Shown here: positions 24,811 to 37,880 of the stretch, piece by piece
How positions within the stretch are numbered: position 1 is the stretch's first letter
Layout: each line of letters begins with the position of its first letter
Assembly: GCA_034769895.1 (NCBI GenBank)
Contig: CM068372.1
Coordinates: 238,538,343 to 238,602,342 of the forward strand
Length of the DNA stretch: 64,000 nt
Reading direction: 5' to 3'
From: Magicicada septendecula
Lineage: Eukaryota > Arthropoda > Insecta > Hemiptera > Cicadidae
The notes under the pieces: generated by a model
The model's input: only the letters and a program-made list of their open reading frames with translations
The model's database searches: none
Told to the model about the DNA's origin: nothing
Translations under genes and position numbers: made by a program

Positions 24811-26159
24811 CAACTTGAATTACAATTATTCAAACCTCTTAATAATATCACCGCTATTAGGGTACACTATGTAAATAGTACTCGATGAGACAATTTTAAC
24901 GACACCTCACTCAACGTTCTATCGCATCGGAAACCGGAGAAATACTAATTTTAGTGCGCGCCGAGCAGCGCAAAACATTTCTATTTCTCCGCCCGCTCAC
25001 CCCGCACTGGATGATGCAATAGCCCGCTTATATTGTGCTATTTATTATCTTTGTTCCTTTATCTGTCGAATGGTACCTTATATAAGCGTGAATCTTTTGT
25101 CGTTTAGATAATATTTCAATTTCAAACGTGACGTGAAAACGTAACGCTCGATTTTCTGGTTGGGGGTGCCTATTGCTGGCCTGAAAGGTAAGACGTATTC
25201 TACGTCAAAAATTGTTATACAATAATTATAACTAAATTTTATACAGCTATGTTACATTCCACCTATCTCTGTCATCTGCCAAACTCCACAAATAACGGTG
25301 GAGGAGATGTTTTTACCATTATAAAAATAGCCATACTTACACTTGTCCTCAGAAGGGCCGACACAATCGTTATTGCTGTTAGGAGGACTGATGCGATTGT
25401 TTTGGCATCCGTTAAGAGAATTTTTGTGCCCTTAAAAGACGTTTCGATAGTATCATCGGCGTTCTCGTTACAACCCCGTAATCTCGATTCTGGTTATCGT
25501 ATTCTCGCGCACGGTTGTGTGTGCGTGAGCGTGTGTGTTAATCATGATCGTCATCGTTAGTACTTGTATTCCCCTCAACCTCCCCTCCCACAATTCCTTC
25601 TAATTACTTCTCACCAGAGTAAATTTTATTTCGCTCAAAATATCATAGTATTTACCTAGTGACTATGGACCGTGACATGAATAACTAAAGCTAAGTTATA
25701 GATACCATCGATGCGCCGTCATGCATAGATGGATGACTAGATGAGTGGTTCACTTACCGTCATTCCAGGAGGTCTGTTGTATATTCCTACATAATTATAA
25801 AAAATTAAAAATTACGTGTTCCTAAAAAGATATTTCCTAATTAATACTAGGATACTCATTTGTTTTTTGATAAATTAAGATATAATTTTCAGGGAAAAAG
25901 TATAGTTTTAAATACGTAATAAAACCTTAAGTCTCTACTTTATCTTTAAAGTTTAAATGTTGTGATAACAAGGAAAAATTGTTCTTTATTACCGCTGTTA
26001 ATTGATGTGGTTAAAAAAACAATGACAATTCTTAATTCTTAAGATAGATAACCTTAAGAATTAAATTGCATATATGGATGTTTTTGAAATAAGGGTGAGT
26101 GACCGCGCCCACAAGTGTGAATGAGAAAGGCTTTACAACGTTAGGTTTTAAAAAGAATG

Positions 26160-26220
26160 TACACACGCACGCACGCGCACACGCACACACGCACACACGC
26201 GCGCGCACACACACAAACAC
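26160..26220. repeat. Imperfect (CA/CG)n tract
   Basis: About 60 bp of CACA and CGCG dinucleotides, capable of alternating purine-pyrimidine (Z-type) structure. Confidence 0.85.
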
Positions 26221-28414
26221 AAGGACTATGTAACTGTACAGACGGAGGTGACAGGGCTCGGAGTTTGGGAAAGGACATTTGACTTATAGTTTGTTTGCGG
26301 GTGTGTGTGTGGACAGTGGGCGGGTGGGGGTGTGAAGAGTTTGGTTTTATTCTCTTGTTGTTATTTCCGATCTGACGATGAGCTGAGAAGCTTGAAAGCA
26401 CTAATCGGAATAATGTTTCTGTAGTGGTGTGGAACAGTGATCATTCTGTTTGTAAAAACAGTTTTGACATAATAAAACTCTAAAAGACATGGAAAAAGGA
26501 TTTTCCAGTACTTATATCTGCTTAATTATTAATGAACTATTATATTCGACATTTTAAACCACAACAAACGTTAACTCTTTTAACGCCATTACATTACATC
26601 CAACAATAATAAATAAATCGTTTTGTCATTTCTTCTATAAAAATTAACACATTAACCGCTCAGCAATGAGATTCAGCGAGACACCAGTCATAATAACGAT
26701 ATATTAATTAAAATATGTAATTAATTTAATTAAAATATAAACTTCATAACATTGCCGTCATAGTAATTAGAAAGGTTGTTTGCATTAAAATTCTCCACAG
26801 CATGTTGCTGCTGAGATCGTGTGATCGAAATAAATTCTAAATAAAGTTTGCCTGTATTTGTATCTGATCATCATTACTTGACACATGCAGTTCTCTTCCA
26901 CCCACGAGTTCGTGGGAATGTTCTTACCTCCCTTTACTTTCATTACAGTTTCAGTTATCTTTTCGTCTCTTGAAGTGCTGAAAGTTCGTGGTTAGACGTT
27001 GCATGTCTAATATAATCTGAATATTTGAAGCGATTCGGCAGCGTTACTGTTACCGTCATCATTACTGTTAAGTAGGCCGAAAGGCTTCCGTAAAAATTTT
27101 AACTGAAATTGTGAAAGTAGAATGTCGACATAATACTGATTATATCACTGTTGATTCTAACTTATCAAACCCAATATTGATCTGTACCTCTATTTGACAG
27201 TAATATTACCAACTGGTTTCCCTGCTACACTTATTTTAATAGTATTATTAGAGAGAATCGATAATCGACTTAATTATGACAGATGGATTACCACGTAAAA
27301 ACATTCATGCAAAAGAGAACTACTATAGATTTATTTTAGTCAGTATTGTCATAAATAGAGAGAAAATTGAAAACATTTTATTGAAAATCATCGCTAAATC
27401 TTCTGCGCAATTTTTAAAACAACATTCATTGCTTCACGGGTTTTTCTTTTAGCAAAAATTTAGTAGCTTCGGAAGCTATTCTGTTTATAGCTTACATGCT
27501 GCATGGACTGCAGTGGGCTATTATAAATGGGCCCAGTAAAACAAAATGCATGCTATTCACCAGTGTTTGTAGACACAAAAAGATCTGTAGAAAATTTCAC
27601 GATTCAATGTAATTCGATTTTTATGAGCTAAAAATTTATGAATAAAAATTAACCTATTTGTGATAGTGTTTGGATTCCTGGGGTCGGATTATTGCCGTTC
27701 TATTTTTAAACGGCCTAAACTATCAAGAGCTCAGAAACAATAACAACAAATTACCATCGACCAAGCGATGTTGCTAATAAAAACCAACACAATTTGCTGT
27801 TGCGAGCAGTGACAATGGACAGCAATTTATTTATAGCAATTACAAGTGCGCCGTTATTAACCGACTGCTCTGTAATGTTGGGCTCGTAATTACTACTTCA
27901 ATAGCTTTAATTGGATTCCGAAACAGCCTTCGTTAGTCTGTTGTAACCTCTTTTCGAACGCAATTTCCGTTGGAATTTTTGATTCGTACACGCTCGCGCG
28001 CCCACACTCGCCTACAACGCTTCTCATACGCGCCCACGCAGTTTTGTAGCTCTACAAAAGCCCTTGGACGCCGACACATTCCTAAATCATTTTTTAAAAA
28101 TACCGTATGTTTCTGGTTTTAGGAATGCCCTTGAAAATATGAATATTTTCTTAAACCAATTAACTAAAACCATCTTTTCGTATGGGTTAAGGACGTATGT
28201 GTAGACTATACACAAATTAATTAGATTGAGACATCGTCTTTCAATACAGGAAGAACTTATGTTAATACATTGTCATACCCAATCTTTCTTTTTTTATTAA
28301 TTCACAAATATCTAGTTATTCAGTATTAAGTTGTACATTATCTGAAAATCCGATTCCTACATTCTTGGAGTTTCACGAATGTTCATGTTTGTATTTAGTC
28401 GTGCGGGCTCGCGG

Positions 28415-28443
28415 TTGTGTGTGTGTGTGTGAGAGAGAGAGAG

Positions 28444-28489
<46 letters not shown>
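28415..28489. repeat. (GT)n followed by (GA)n
   Basis: A short GT run (28415-28430) joins directly to about 58 bp of GA repeat with one GGGG interruption. Confidence 0.95.
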
Positions 28490-28491
<2 letters not shown>

Positions 28492-29429
28492 AAAAACAGA
28501 AAATTATTAAAATTTACTAGTAAGGTTAGTTTCCAGTATTTTATAGGCGCCTGTAACTATGCAGTTAGTCTTGCAACCACAAAACACTATGAACCACATT
28601 TTATTAGTCACGAACTTCTTTCACTTGCCACATTACTTCGTAATCCAAGTACCAAGTATGTAATCTACATATTTGTGACTGTTTCTTAATTGTATTCACT
28701 TAGACGTGTCCTCATATCCGCTTGTGTAAAGCGGAAACCTACTATAAAAGCTGTCTGATGAATGGTCGCGTTCGTTCACTGCTACATCTACGTCAAAGGT
28801 TGATTACGATATAGAACGTGTCACTTTTGTCAAAATACGGTAGGCAGTGCAGGATAGTCAAGAACTCTAAAAACTGTAGTTACCAACTGATGAGAGTGAT
28901 TACGTCGTATAACATATCCTTAATGCCCTTGACATAAATACTTGTTACCGCCTCTACTAACATTTCCATCACCTGTTATGTTCACGTTTCAGATATTGTG
29001 AGAGCACTTCAAATAGAAAACTACGGAAAACGAAGTGTGCAAACGTGATGGTAAATGTTGGCTCTCAGTCTATCTGTTGGATGAACCTGAATTTTACTGT
29101 CAACATGAACCAAATGTAAAAATGTCAATGCGAAATGGTGCAATGGAAAACAGTCTGTAGTGAACACTTTAGGGTTTTTAACTACCATATTTCTCTAGTC
29201 ATCCACATGCAAACAATGTTTGGGCCCACAGGATGAAAAGTAGGATTATACTGAACACCTTATTCCATTCTAGGTGTAGGCACTTTCTCCGGTTTCACAG
29301 TCCTTATATAAACTGTGAATTTAAAAAGTTGTTATTTACGTCGCGTAAATAATGTTGGCATTTTTTTAAGTCGAATTAAAATCATACCATCGTCTTCTGG
29401 ACTTTCCGTATTGCAAAACATATCTAATC

Positions 29430-29765
29430 ATGCCTCATTCCTGCCGCGGTGATTCTATTTACATCCGCCTTTCTCAGAATCCACGACTCTGCGTCATAAA
29501 AAAGAGTAATTACCGCCATAAATTTATAAAATTCATTTTTTAGTGTTCTTTTAATCGTTCCACAGATGGATCTAAATTTACTCAACCTGTTCTCCACATC
29601 TCCGTGTAGACCCCATAAAATATTAGAAGGAAATCTTGTACATCACAAGTACTGGAAATCCCGAACCTGTTCCAAATAGTAGTCGGCTACTATTACTTTC
29701 CTCCGCACTGGATAACAGCCACGGAAAGCTATCATTTTGGTTGTTGGATGGGAAACTCTCATGTC
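29430..29765 (-). pseudogene. LINE reverse-transcriptase C-terminal relic
   Basis: On the minus strand from about 29750 down, one frame reads KMIAFRGCYPVRRK, then EQVRDFQYL, a stop, then VENRLSKFRSICGTIKRTLK, EFYKFMAVITLFYDAESWIL and RKADVNRITAAGMR. This matches the thumb and post-RT region of common arthropod non-LTR retrotransposons (family pattern 'KT..F.G..PVR.KI', 'F.YLG', 'KF....G.I.RTL', 'FY..MA..TLLYGSE.W.L'). Only one in-frame stop lies inside the matching 110 codons, so decay is moderate. The catalytic FADD box and the endonuclease are absent: the copy is truncated at both ends. No poly(A) tail or target duplication was found. Confidence 0.75.
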
Positions 29766-31526
29766 ATACTCCTGGCTTCAAAATGTTGAACTTCAATATG
29801 TAAATTACGTGTATATTTTTTAATAAAAACATAAGTTCGTGTAGCTGAGGCAATGAAATAGCAGTAGAAAATCTAGAAGAGAAAGAATTTTAAAAGCAAT
29901 AAAACGGTTCGAAACCACATATATAGTTCGACCGCTCACGATCAAATTCGCTATGAATAATCATAGATATTGGTATTACATACCTCAATGACAATCATGA
30001 AATTGTCCGTTTCTGTTGAAGATGTTGCTTTAGAGGTAATAAATTCATCACAATTATGTCGATGGCAATTGACCGTTGTTTACCCAGCAATTTGCTCACG
30101 TCCTACAATCTGGATTCAGCAGTTCACACTTTCACCGCTGTTTTGGAGTTTTGTTTAGTTTCGAACCAAAACAGAAGACCACTTTGTTCCGGAAGCTGTC
30201 AAAAGTGGCTGAGGCTAGAGACATCGAGAAATCGGAACCACCTTAATAGACCGTGACGGTGTAGCTCGGATGACATCACTTCCCTGCGACTCGGCTTAGC
30301 GCTCACGAATCTTACTCAGCGAAACATGACGTATAATCAGAACTTACAGTAGATCAGAATCTTGTAAAAAATTGTAGTAAAGTAGACTTCGTCCAATTAT
30401 TGAGCACGTCTTGTATAATAAACTTATTCGTACATCTTTACAAAGATTATAATATAGGCCTACTCCTTTTTTTACCGTCGAAATGTCTAAGGAGAAGGCA
30501 GGAAAGGCAACCAGCTTTGAGCTCTACAGCAAACAAGGAAGGAAGTTTTGTGGCCTGCACTACCCTTCGGTCGCCTAAATGCTATGCTAGACCCGTCTTG
30601 ATTTTATGGCGATGTCCGACTTAGCCAAGTGGTCTGCTATGGTTCTTATAGCCCTATGTGTATATCTTTACACTTATTGCTGAAGTTACACTCGTATTGA
30701 AATACTGAAGTGAGATAGAAATTAATAGTGTTCTTGATCAACGGCGGCTCATGGTTTAAAAACTAACGAAGGCTATCAGATACGTTAGGAACTCGTAGAC
30801 AATTCTATATCGCTATTTACGTCCGTTTTACTTCATCACAGAAATTGTTTAAAACATTAACACTCGACACGGTCTGTGCAGTATCAATTGTTTTTCATCA
30901 GAAATATGTAGCAAAAAGAAGCATTTTTAACTTTGAACCACATAATCACTCAGCAGCGTCATCCATCGCCCTTCTAAAACTTTTAGTAAAACTACTTTTA
31001 TTTTTACATTCCTTCTGATTTTGAGTTCTGGTCTTGGTGGCCTTAGTTCTTACAACTTTAATTTTTTTTAAAAGAAAACCTTTGTAAAATGTTTTGAACG
31101 AATTCATTCTTCCGTAACGTGTTAGCTTACAGAAACGATACGATAATAATATGAACAGCACTACGCGAAATTGAACACAACACAATAAAATACATGAATT
31201 GTTTCAAAACACGCTTCAAATTTATAAATGACGTTATAGTTTACAAATTCACCTCTTTCTTACACTTTTTTCACTTATGATCGACACTTCAGCATTTAGC
31301 ATTTATCTTTATCTTTTTGCGTTATCTTAAGTGTAGGATCATCTTTATTTTTCTGTCAAGTATGTATTTATCGCTTTCACAGACCCGTATATCTTAGTTC
31401 CGCTCACTTCCAAGGGCACCTCTCATCTCTAGCAACTGTTTAATTAAATTCTATTAAGTACCTTTCAGTGTTGTAGAACCAAATAATTTCTGTAAATGTA
31501 AATTTGCGACTACATCTGCTGTTGGA
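29766..31526. other. Spacer, nothing recognised
   Basis: A GC-richer patch at 30050-30330 and a 12-base tRNA A-box-like string at 30622 (ttagccaagtgg) have no supporting context. The ORFs are not recognised. Confidence 0.4.
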
Positions 31527-32110
31527 AACATTATTGGGCGGACTGTTAGGCCGTGGTCTAGAGTCTACGGGGACAGACGTTTCGGCCTCACCTTCGGAGG
31601 CCATAATCAGTGTCGTATAACAGTTGCCACGGTGTCCGCCAATTCACCTCCCAGTGATGAGGTAGAGACTGTGTATTTGGTTTAAGAATGCCCTCGTATA
31701 TACACTTTCATACCAGCACGGTCTAAGTTGGTATCAACTTATAGTCGATCAATCAACATCAAGTGCTATCTGATTGGTTTGGGAACACAGTATCCCAAAT
31801 TCTGTTTACTAGGAGGGTTTCTCTTGTTATATTCATCGCGACGGAACGATGTTAAAGATATCAACGGACTTCACGTACAGCCGAGGGTAATGGGCACTCT
31901 CCGAGGAAAAGATCTTGGTCTCCTCAAAGGGAACGCGACGATCAGCGTTGGAGAGTGCATGCTCGGCCAACGCAGACTTCTCCGGCTGCCTCAAGCACTA
32001 CAGCGGCTGTGTTAACCAACGCGGGTGTGGACGCTGCGCTTCGTGGTGCCGATGTATAGCACGTCTGTCAGCATAGACTCTAAACCACGGCCAATAGTGT
32101 TTCCATGTGG
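31527..32110 (-). mobile_element. Penelope-like element relic: GIY-YIG endonuclease plus tail
   Basis: On the minus strand from about 32065, frames carry the conserved parts of a Penelope-type GIY-YIG endonuclease: VLYIGTTKRSVHTR, then EKSALAEHAL, EETKIFSSESAHY and TLLVNRIW. Family pattern: 'VYIG.T.RSV..R..EH', 'EKSA.AEHA', 'NR..G..L...W'. The tail beyond it (31640-31527) has a hammerhead-like segment, as Penelope elements carry in their terminal repeats. About 40 bases at 31527-31580 recur inverted at 32070-32105 (ggccgtggt, tagagtcta), forming an inverted repeat around the coding part. The copy is decayed and lacks the reverse transcriptase domain within this span. Confidence 0.68.
31561..31640 (-). 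ncRNA. Hammerhead-ribozyme-like motif in the Penelope tail
   Basis: The minus strand shows ACACTGATTATGG, then a stem GGCCTC/GAGGCC around a short loop (CGAAGGT), then GAAACGTCTG and GTAGAC. This is the hammerhead order: CUGANGA core, stem II, GAAA core, short stem III. Flanking GGCGGAC (about 31645) and GTCCGCC (about 31540) could pair as stem I. The CUGAUGA box has one substitution, and the stem III/cleavage-site region is imperfect, so activity is doubtful. Penelope-like elements are known to carry such motifs. Confidence 0.45.
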
Positions 32111-33329
32111 ACGCCGCGCCGCCCGTGAATGTCTTACGAACTCTACATCTGTTGTGTAAATTTATAAACAGACGGTTTGGATATATTGCATCGACACAGG
32201 AGAAATCCGCAACACATTATTTTTTTAATAGTGGAAAGTGGCATGAGGAAAAACGTTTCCATTATACAGTAAAGTTGCTTACATTATGTTATGACTTACG
32301 ATAAATCTCGAGCAAGGGAGTAGTCACACTGTTGGGATAATAAACAAACGATCGCTGTTTTCTCCGCACAAGAGACAATTTGTCAAGGCTGGATCGTGCA
32401 GTGCAGCGTTGCTCAAAGCTACTGTCACGCACGTACACGTGTCTCATTGCCGAACGTGATCGATGCCGCTGTTTGTTCAACGTCGGCGTCGCGCGGATTT
32501 CATAAGGCTCTATTATCGTCGTCGCCCTGATTGCAATCGTGTTTACGTAATTGTGTTAGCACTTCAACCCATGTAAGACCGCCACTTATTAACCTTACTA
32601 TACAAAAAAAAAAAACACCTCTGCGTGACCTGACTTCTTTTCCGTCATCCGTGGAACTGTGTAAATTATACTGTACCCTACGCTGTTGGTGTAGTAGGTG
32701 CGTGCGTCCGCGGCACGTGTTTCTGAGTGATATAGCGTCCGACAGACAAGTGGATACCGAGCAACTACTGCAAAAATGACATGGAAACCATCGAAGGGGC
32801 AGCCTAAAAAGTATCCGTCTTTCGACTCGCCCACCCGGACTAAACTGCAGAGACGGGTCACCAATAGATCATGTTAGCTTCCCAGCGAACGGTTGGAAAA
32901 CGCCTATCCACAAAGAGGGTGGATCTTCCCATTAATAGTGGGGGGCGATGCTCTTCACACCCTCCGCATGAACTCTGAGGCTGAGAGAAAGAGACTTCAG
33001 ACGCTGTAGACTAACACCCGAACCATACTACTCTGCCCCCAGCTTGGTTGCAGAGAGCCTTGGAGCCGTTGCCTCAACCGCGCTGTAAGCTAGAGTGCAT
33101 AACATAACTATAGCATATTGTTACCGACACCCGCTATCGTTAACAATAAAAAAAACGTTTCGACCGCTAATTATACTCAAATAAAAAAGCAGAACAAACA
33201 GTCGGTATTTATCAAAACCAAATATGTCTTCGTTAGTTATTCGTAAGTAGTTTGTTCTAACGTTTAAGTTTATTAGCTCACATGAAGACGATGACATATT
33301 GCTAGCAGTCAAAAAGTTGGGTGTTTTTT
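32111..33329. other. GC-richer spacer, nothing recognised
   Basis: This is among the least AT-rich stretches of the window. Frames such as 32598-32864 (-) are open without recognisable motifs. It may hold more of the Penelope insertion or an unidentified repeat. Confidence 0.35.
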
Positions 33330-33439
33330 ACTTCAATGTTCCATAAGGAAATGGACGTATGGTCATGGCGAAAAATCGTGTTCGAGATAACGGCAGATTC
33401 TGATTGTACTACCATCAAAACATGAAAAAAAGTCATTTT
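33330..33439 (+). mobile_element. HINE 5'-end fragment
   Basis: The first 110 bp of the HINE family (ACTTCAATGTTCC to aaaaaaagtcatttt), lying immediately upstream of a longer copy that starts at 33440 with the same block. This gives a tandem arrangement of 5' ends. Confidence 0.7.
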
Positions 33440-33995
33440 ACTTCCATGTTCCTTAAGGAAATGGAAGTATGGTGATGGCAAAAAAAATCGTGTCCGAGAT
33501 TATTGCAGATTCTGATTGTACTACACTCAAAACATGAAAAAAGTCGTTTTTCGAAAAGTGTCTGTGTGTGTGTGTGTCTGTCTGTCTGTCTGTCTGTCTG
33601 TAGATTTTTTTTCTATGGCAAACGATAACAGCCGCAAATTCAAACAGAATCAAATAATGTTTTGCATACATCCCTAAATTGTGGAGATCTCAAGGATTTT
33701 CGATTTGGTGAAGATCGGTTAAGGGGAAGGGGTAGTTTACCTGCAACCTTTTACGTTTTAACAACAGTAAAGTACTTGAAAATTCATTTAAACTTTTTGA
33801 AACAATGGTAATTGTTAAAAATAAAATAATTTTGTTGCCAGGCAATAAAATTATAATTTTTTCATTTTAATGTAAATTATGTATGAATTAATATACATGT
33901 ATAAAATAATATATCGTGGCAGGCAAGCATATCTCAGTTATGTAATGTTTACGTTTCCATTTTATTATTATGACTACCGCAATAAAAAGGCAGGG

Positions 33996-34095
<100 letters not shown>

Positions 34096-34675
34096 ATTCG
34101 TGTTATTTCTGGCCTCACTCATGTTTATTTTCTTACATTTGCACGCTTTTTAAATGGTAAGTGCCGAAACCCATACCAACATAACGCGTGCAAGCCGAAA
34201 AAGTGTCCAGCGTGGATAGCGATTTGCTTCCTGTGGATCGCTGGGCAGTGTAACTGCACGTGTTTACAGAGGAACGATTCATAGACAGACTTTTCGTCTT
34301 TAGGGAATGAACCCTCTGCAAGATGCTGAGGGTCCATGAGTGACTTCGGAGCGCTCCTTCTTTTTCGCGTGCTTGTTCTGTGAAACATACACTGTAGATT
34401 CGCAGCTTGATAGGAACGCTGCAACTAGGAACACTGTAGCAACGCTCAATAGGAAATGTTGAAAATTTTTGTCCACGGTGTACCCTCATACAAACTAAAC
34501 CTGCTCTGATGTTTTAATTACGGACATCATAAAATTAAAACTTTGGAAACTTGAGCACTACTTAATGGAGATCAAACATTAACTTATACAAGCCATTAAT
34601 TTTATGCAATTTTTTATATATATTGTACAACGTTATCGGCAACAAAGAAGTAGTTTTTGTTAAAATTCCTTCCCG

Positions 34676-34825
34676 GGATGATTGGCCATAGTCCAATGTT
34701 TTCTACAAAACCAGACGTTTCGGCAATGCCATCGACTTCCATCATCAGTGAAAGTCGAGTGCATAACGTGAGGTGATATACGTTAGTGACCACAGTACTG
34801 CGGTTAAGGCTGAAGCAGTAAGTTG
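34676..34825 (-). mobile_element. Penelope-like tail fragment inside a HINE
   Basis: On the minus strand CACTGATGATGG, a stem around GGCATTGCC, GAAACGTCTGG, GTAGA and a GGACTATGGCC block occur in the same order and spacing as in the tail at 31540-31640. The CTGATGA box is intact here. No endonuclease segment is attached. It interrupts the 3' part of the HINE copy. Confidence 0.5.
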
Positions 34826-34910
34826 TTTCTATAGTAATATTTCATTTCGAAAATGATTTTAAATATAAATCTTAGAACATGGAAGTCATGTATGGTTCTC
34901 CATACCGATA

Positions 34911-36399
<1,489 letters not shown>

Positions 36400-37313
36400 G
36401 ATTTTTTTAAATTGCTAACGTAGTCGAGCGTCCGTAAGACTATAATTAATAATAATTTTACACCACTAAATATTATCCTTAAGGATCGTATGAGTACCTG
36501 AGTTACAAGGGAAGCAGGCAGAGAACTCAACTGTGAACACCGAATTTGACTGAAAGAATGTTACATACGTTTCATATAACTTGTGTGTGTGTGTTCATTA
36601 CATGTTATGTTACTCATTTGTATGATTTACTGAACGTTGTCGAACGTTAAATCTATGCTCAGATAACTAACTGGTCTGTAATGTCGTCAGACCGTGAACA
36701 CAGCTAATTTCGGTAAACATTAAGCAAAGTGACCATACAATTCAGTAACGGAGTGAAGCAACTGCACTGACGTGGTTCTGTTGCTACTTCTATTACATCA
36801 TTTACCTTTGTCAATGCATTCACAATAAAAAGAATGCGAGGTACGCAGGACAGTTATTTGGCGATAATTCAAACTTGGAAAAACTTATTAAAAATTAAAT
36901 TTATTGATCATCAGACAAATTTATTTACTTTTTCAGTCTTACAGTTAAAATTTATTAACAAAACTGTGAAAATATTTAATTTATAACGTAAAGTGTATAG
37001 TAAATTAGAATCATGAATACATTAGTTTAAATTAACTAACTAATTTAACTTTAAATTAGTTAAATATATGAATACAAATAGTAAGTACGTACAAAGTATA
37101 TCATAATGAACATTTTTAGTTACCTTTATGCTTAATTTTAAGAATGTCCTCTTTTAAAATAACCGGCTTTTTTGAGTTCTTAACGGCTTAAAATCCATGT
37201 TTCATATAATCTTCTAAATCGTGACGTTAACAACATTGAAAACGTTTTTCCGATGTAAGTATTTTTATATTTGTATTTCTCATGGTTAAGTACAAACTGA
37301 AATTGTTATAGTA
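36400..37313. other. AT-rich spacer, nothing recognised
   Basis: No motif or repeat identified. Confidence 0.4.
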
Positions 37314-37493
37314 CGAGACTTAGCATAATAAGCTTCGACGTTACGCAATAGTAACAGCTCTTCCCCGCCCCTCGCCCAACAGCGTTGTCGCACGTTACAT
37401 TTGGTTATATGTAGTCAAAGGCGGGGATGGCGGGGAGTGAAGCGACATGGCAATACGGCAGTCGCCTCGAAGCTTATTTTGATACGTCTCACA
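37314..37493. mobile_element. Small MITE-like inverted-repeat element
   Basis: Left arm gagacttagcataataagct (then TCGA) and the right arm read on the other strand, gagacgtatcaaaataagct (then TCGA), match at about 20 of 24 positions and enclose a GC-rich centre. Total length is about 180 bp. No coding capacity. Superfamily and target duplication unclear. Confidence 0.45.
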
Positions 37494-37827
37494 TAATAGT
37501 ATGTTTGTTGTCTTCGTAACGCATAGTTTATTATATACGCTTACGTAATTATATCAATACTTAATTGATTTTCGTACTTATGTATTTAACAGTATGAACA
37601 TATATCGTCATGATGAGTTGAGGTCGTAATTAAAGAATACTGTTACTTATCATGGAAAAGTTAAATAGATTTCAAGATAACATTGTAGAACAATGATTCT
37701 TTATCAGTAGTCTTAAAACGAATTTGTAGGAATAATTATTCCTCTACACCCTCTACAGATAACAGGTCTATGCAAGTCGCACGGATGTTCCACATTAGTA
37801 TAACTACTCTGAATAAGATAGTCACAC

Positions 37828-37831
<4 letters not shown>

Positions 37832-37879
<48 letters not shown>
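37832..37879. repeat. (GT)n microsatellite
   Basis: About 48 bp of pure GT. Confidence 0.95.

Positions 37880-37880
<1 letters not shown>

Larger units (their letters stand above)
24811..29429. other. Spacer with microsatellites, no gene recognised
   Basis: A moderately GC-rich patch lies at 24930-25190 and a (GT)n-like purine tract at 26280-26340. ORFs at 25249-25560 and 26141-26401 owe their length to repeats and carry no motif. A short reading at 29040-29160 (+) is open but unrecognised. Confidence 0.45.

Noticed and set aside
28415-28689. ORF starting in the GT/GA microsatellite with an Arg-Glu run
   Set aside because: Its length is due to the repeat; the following 60 codons have no motif.
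30612-30660. tRNA-like A box (ttagccaagtgg)
   Set aside because: No B box at the right distance and no cloverleaf could be drawn. Most likely chance.
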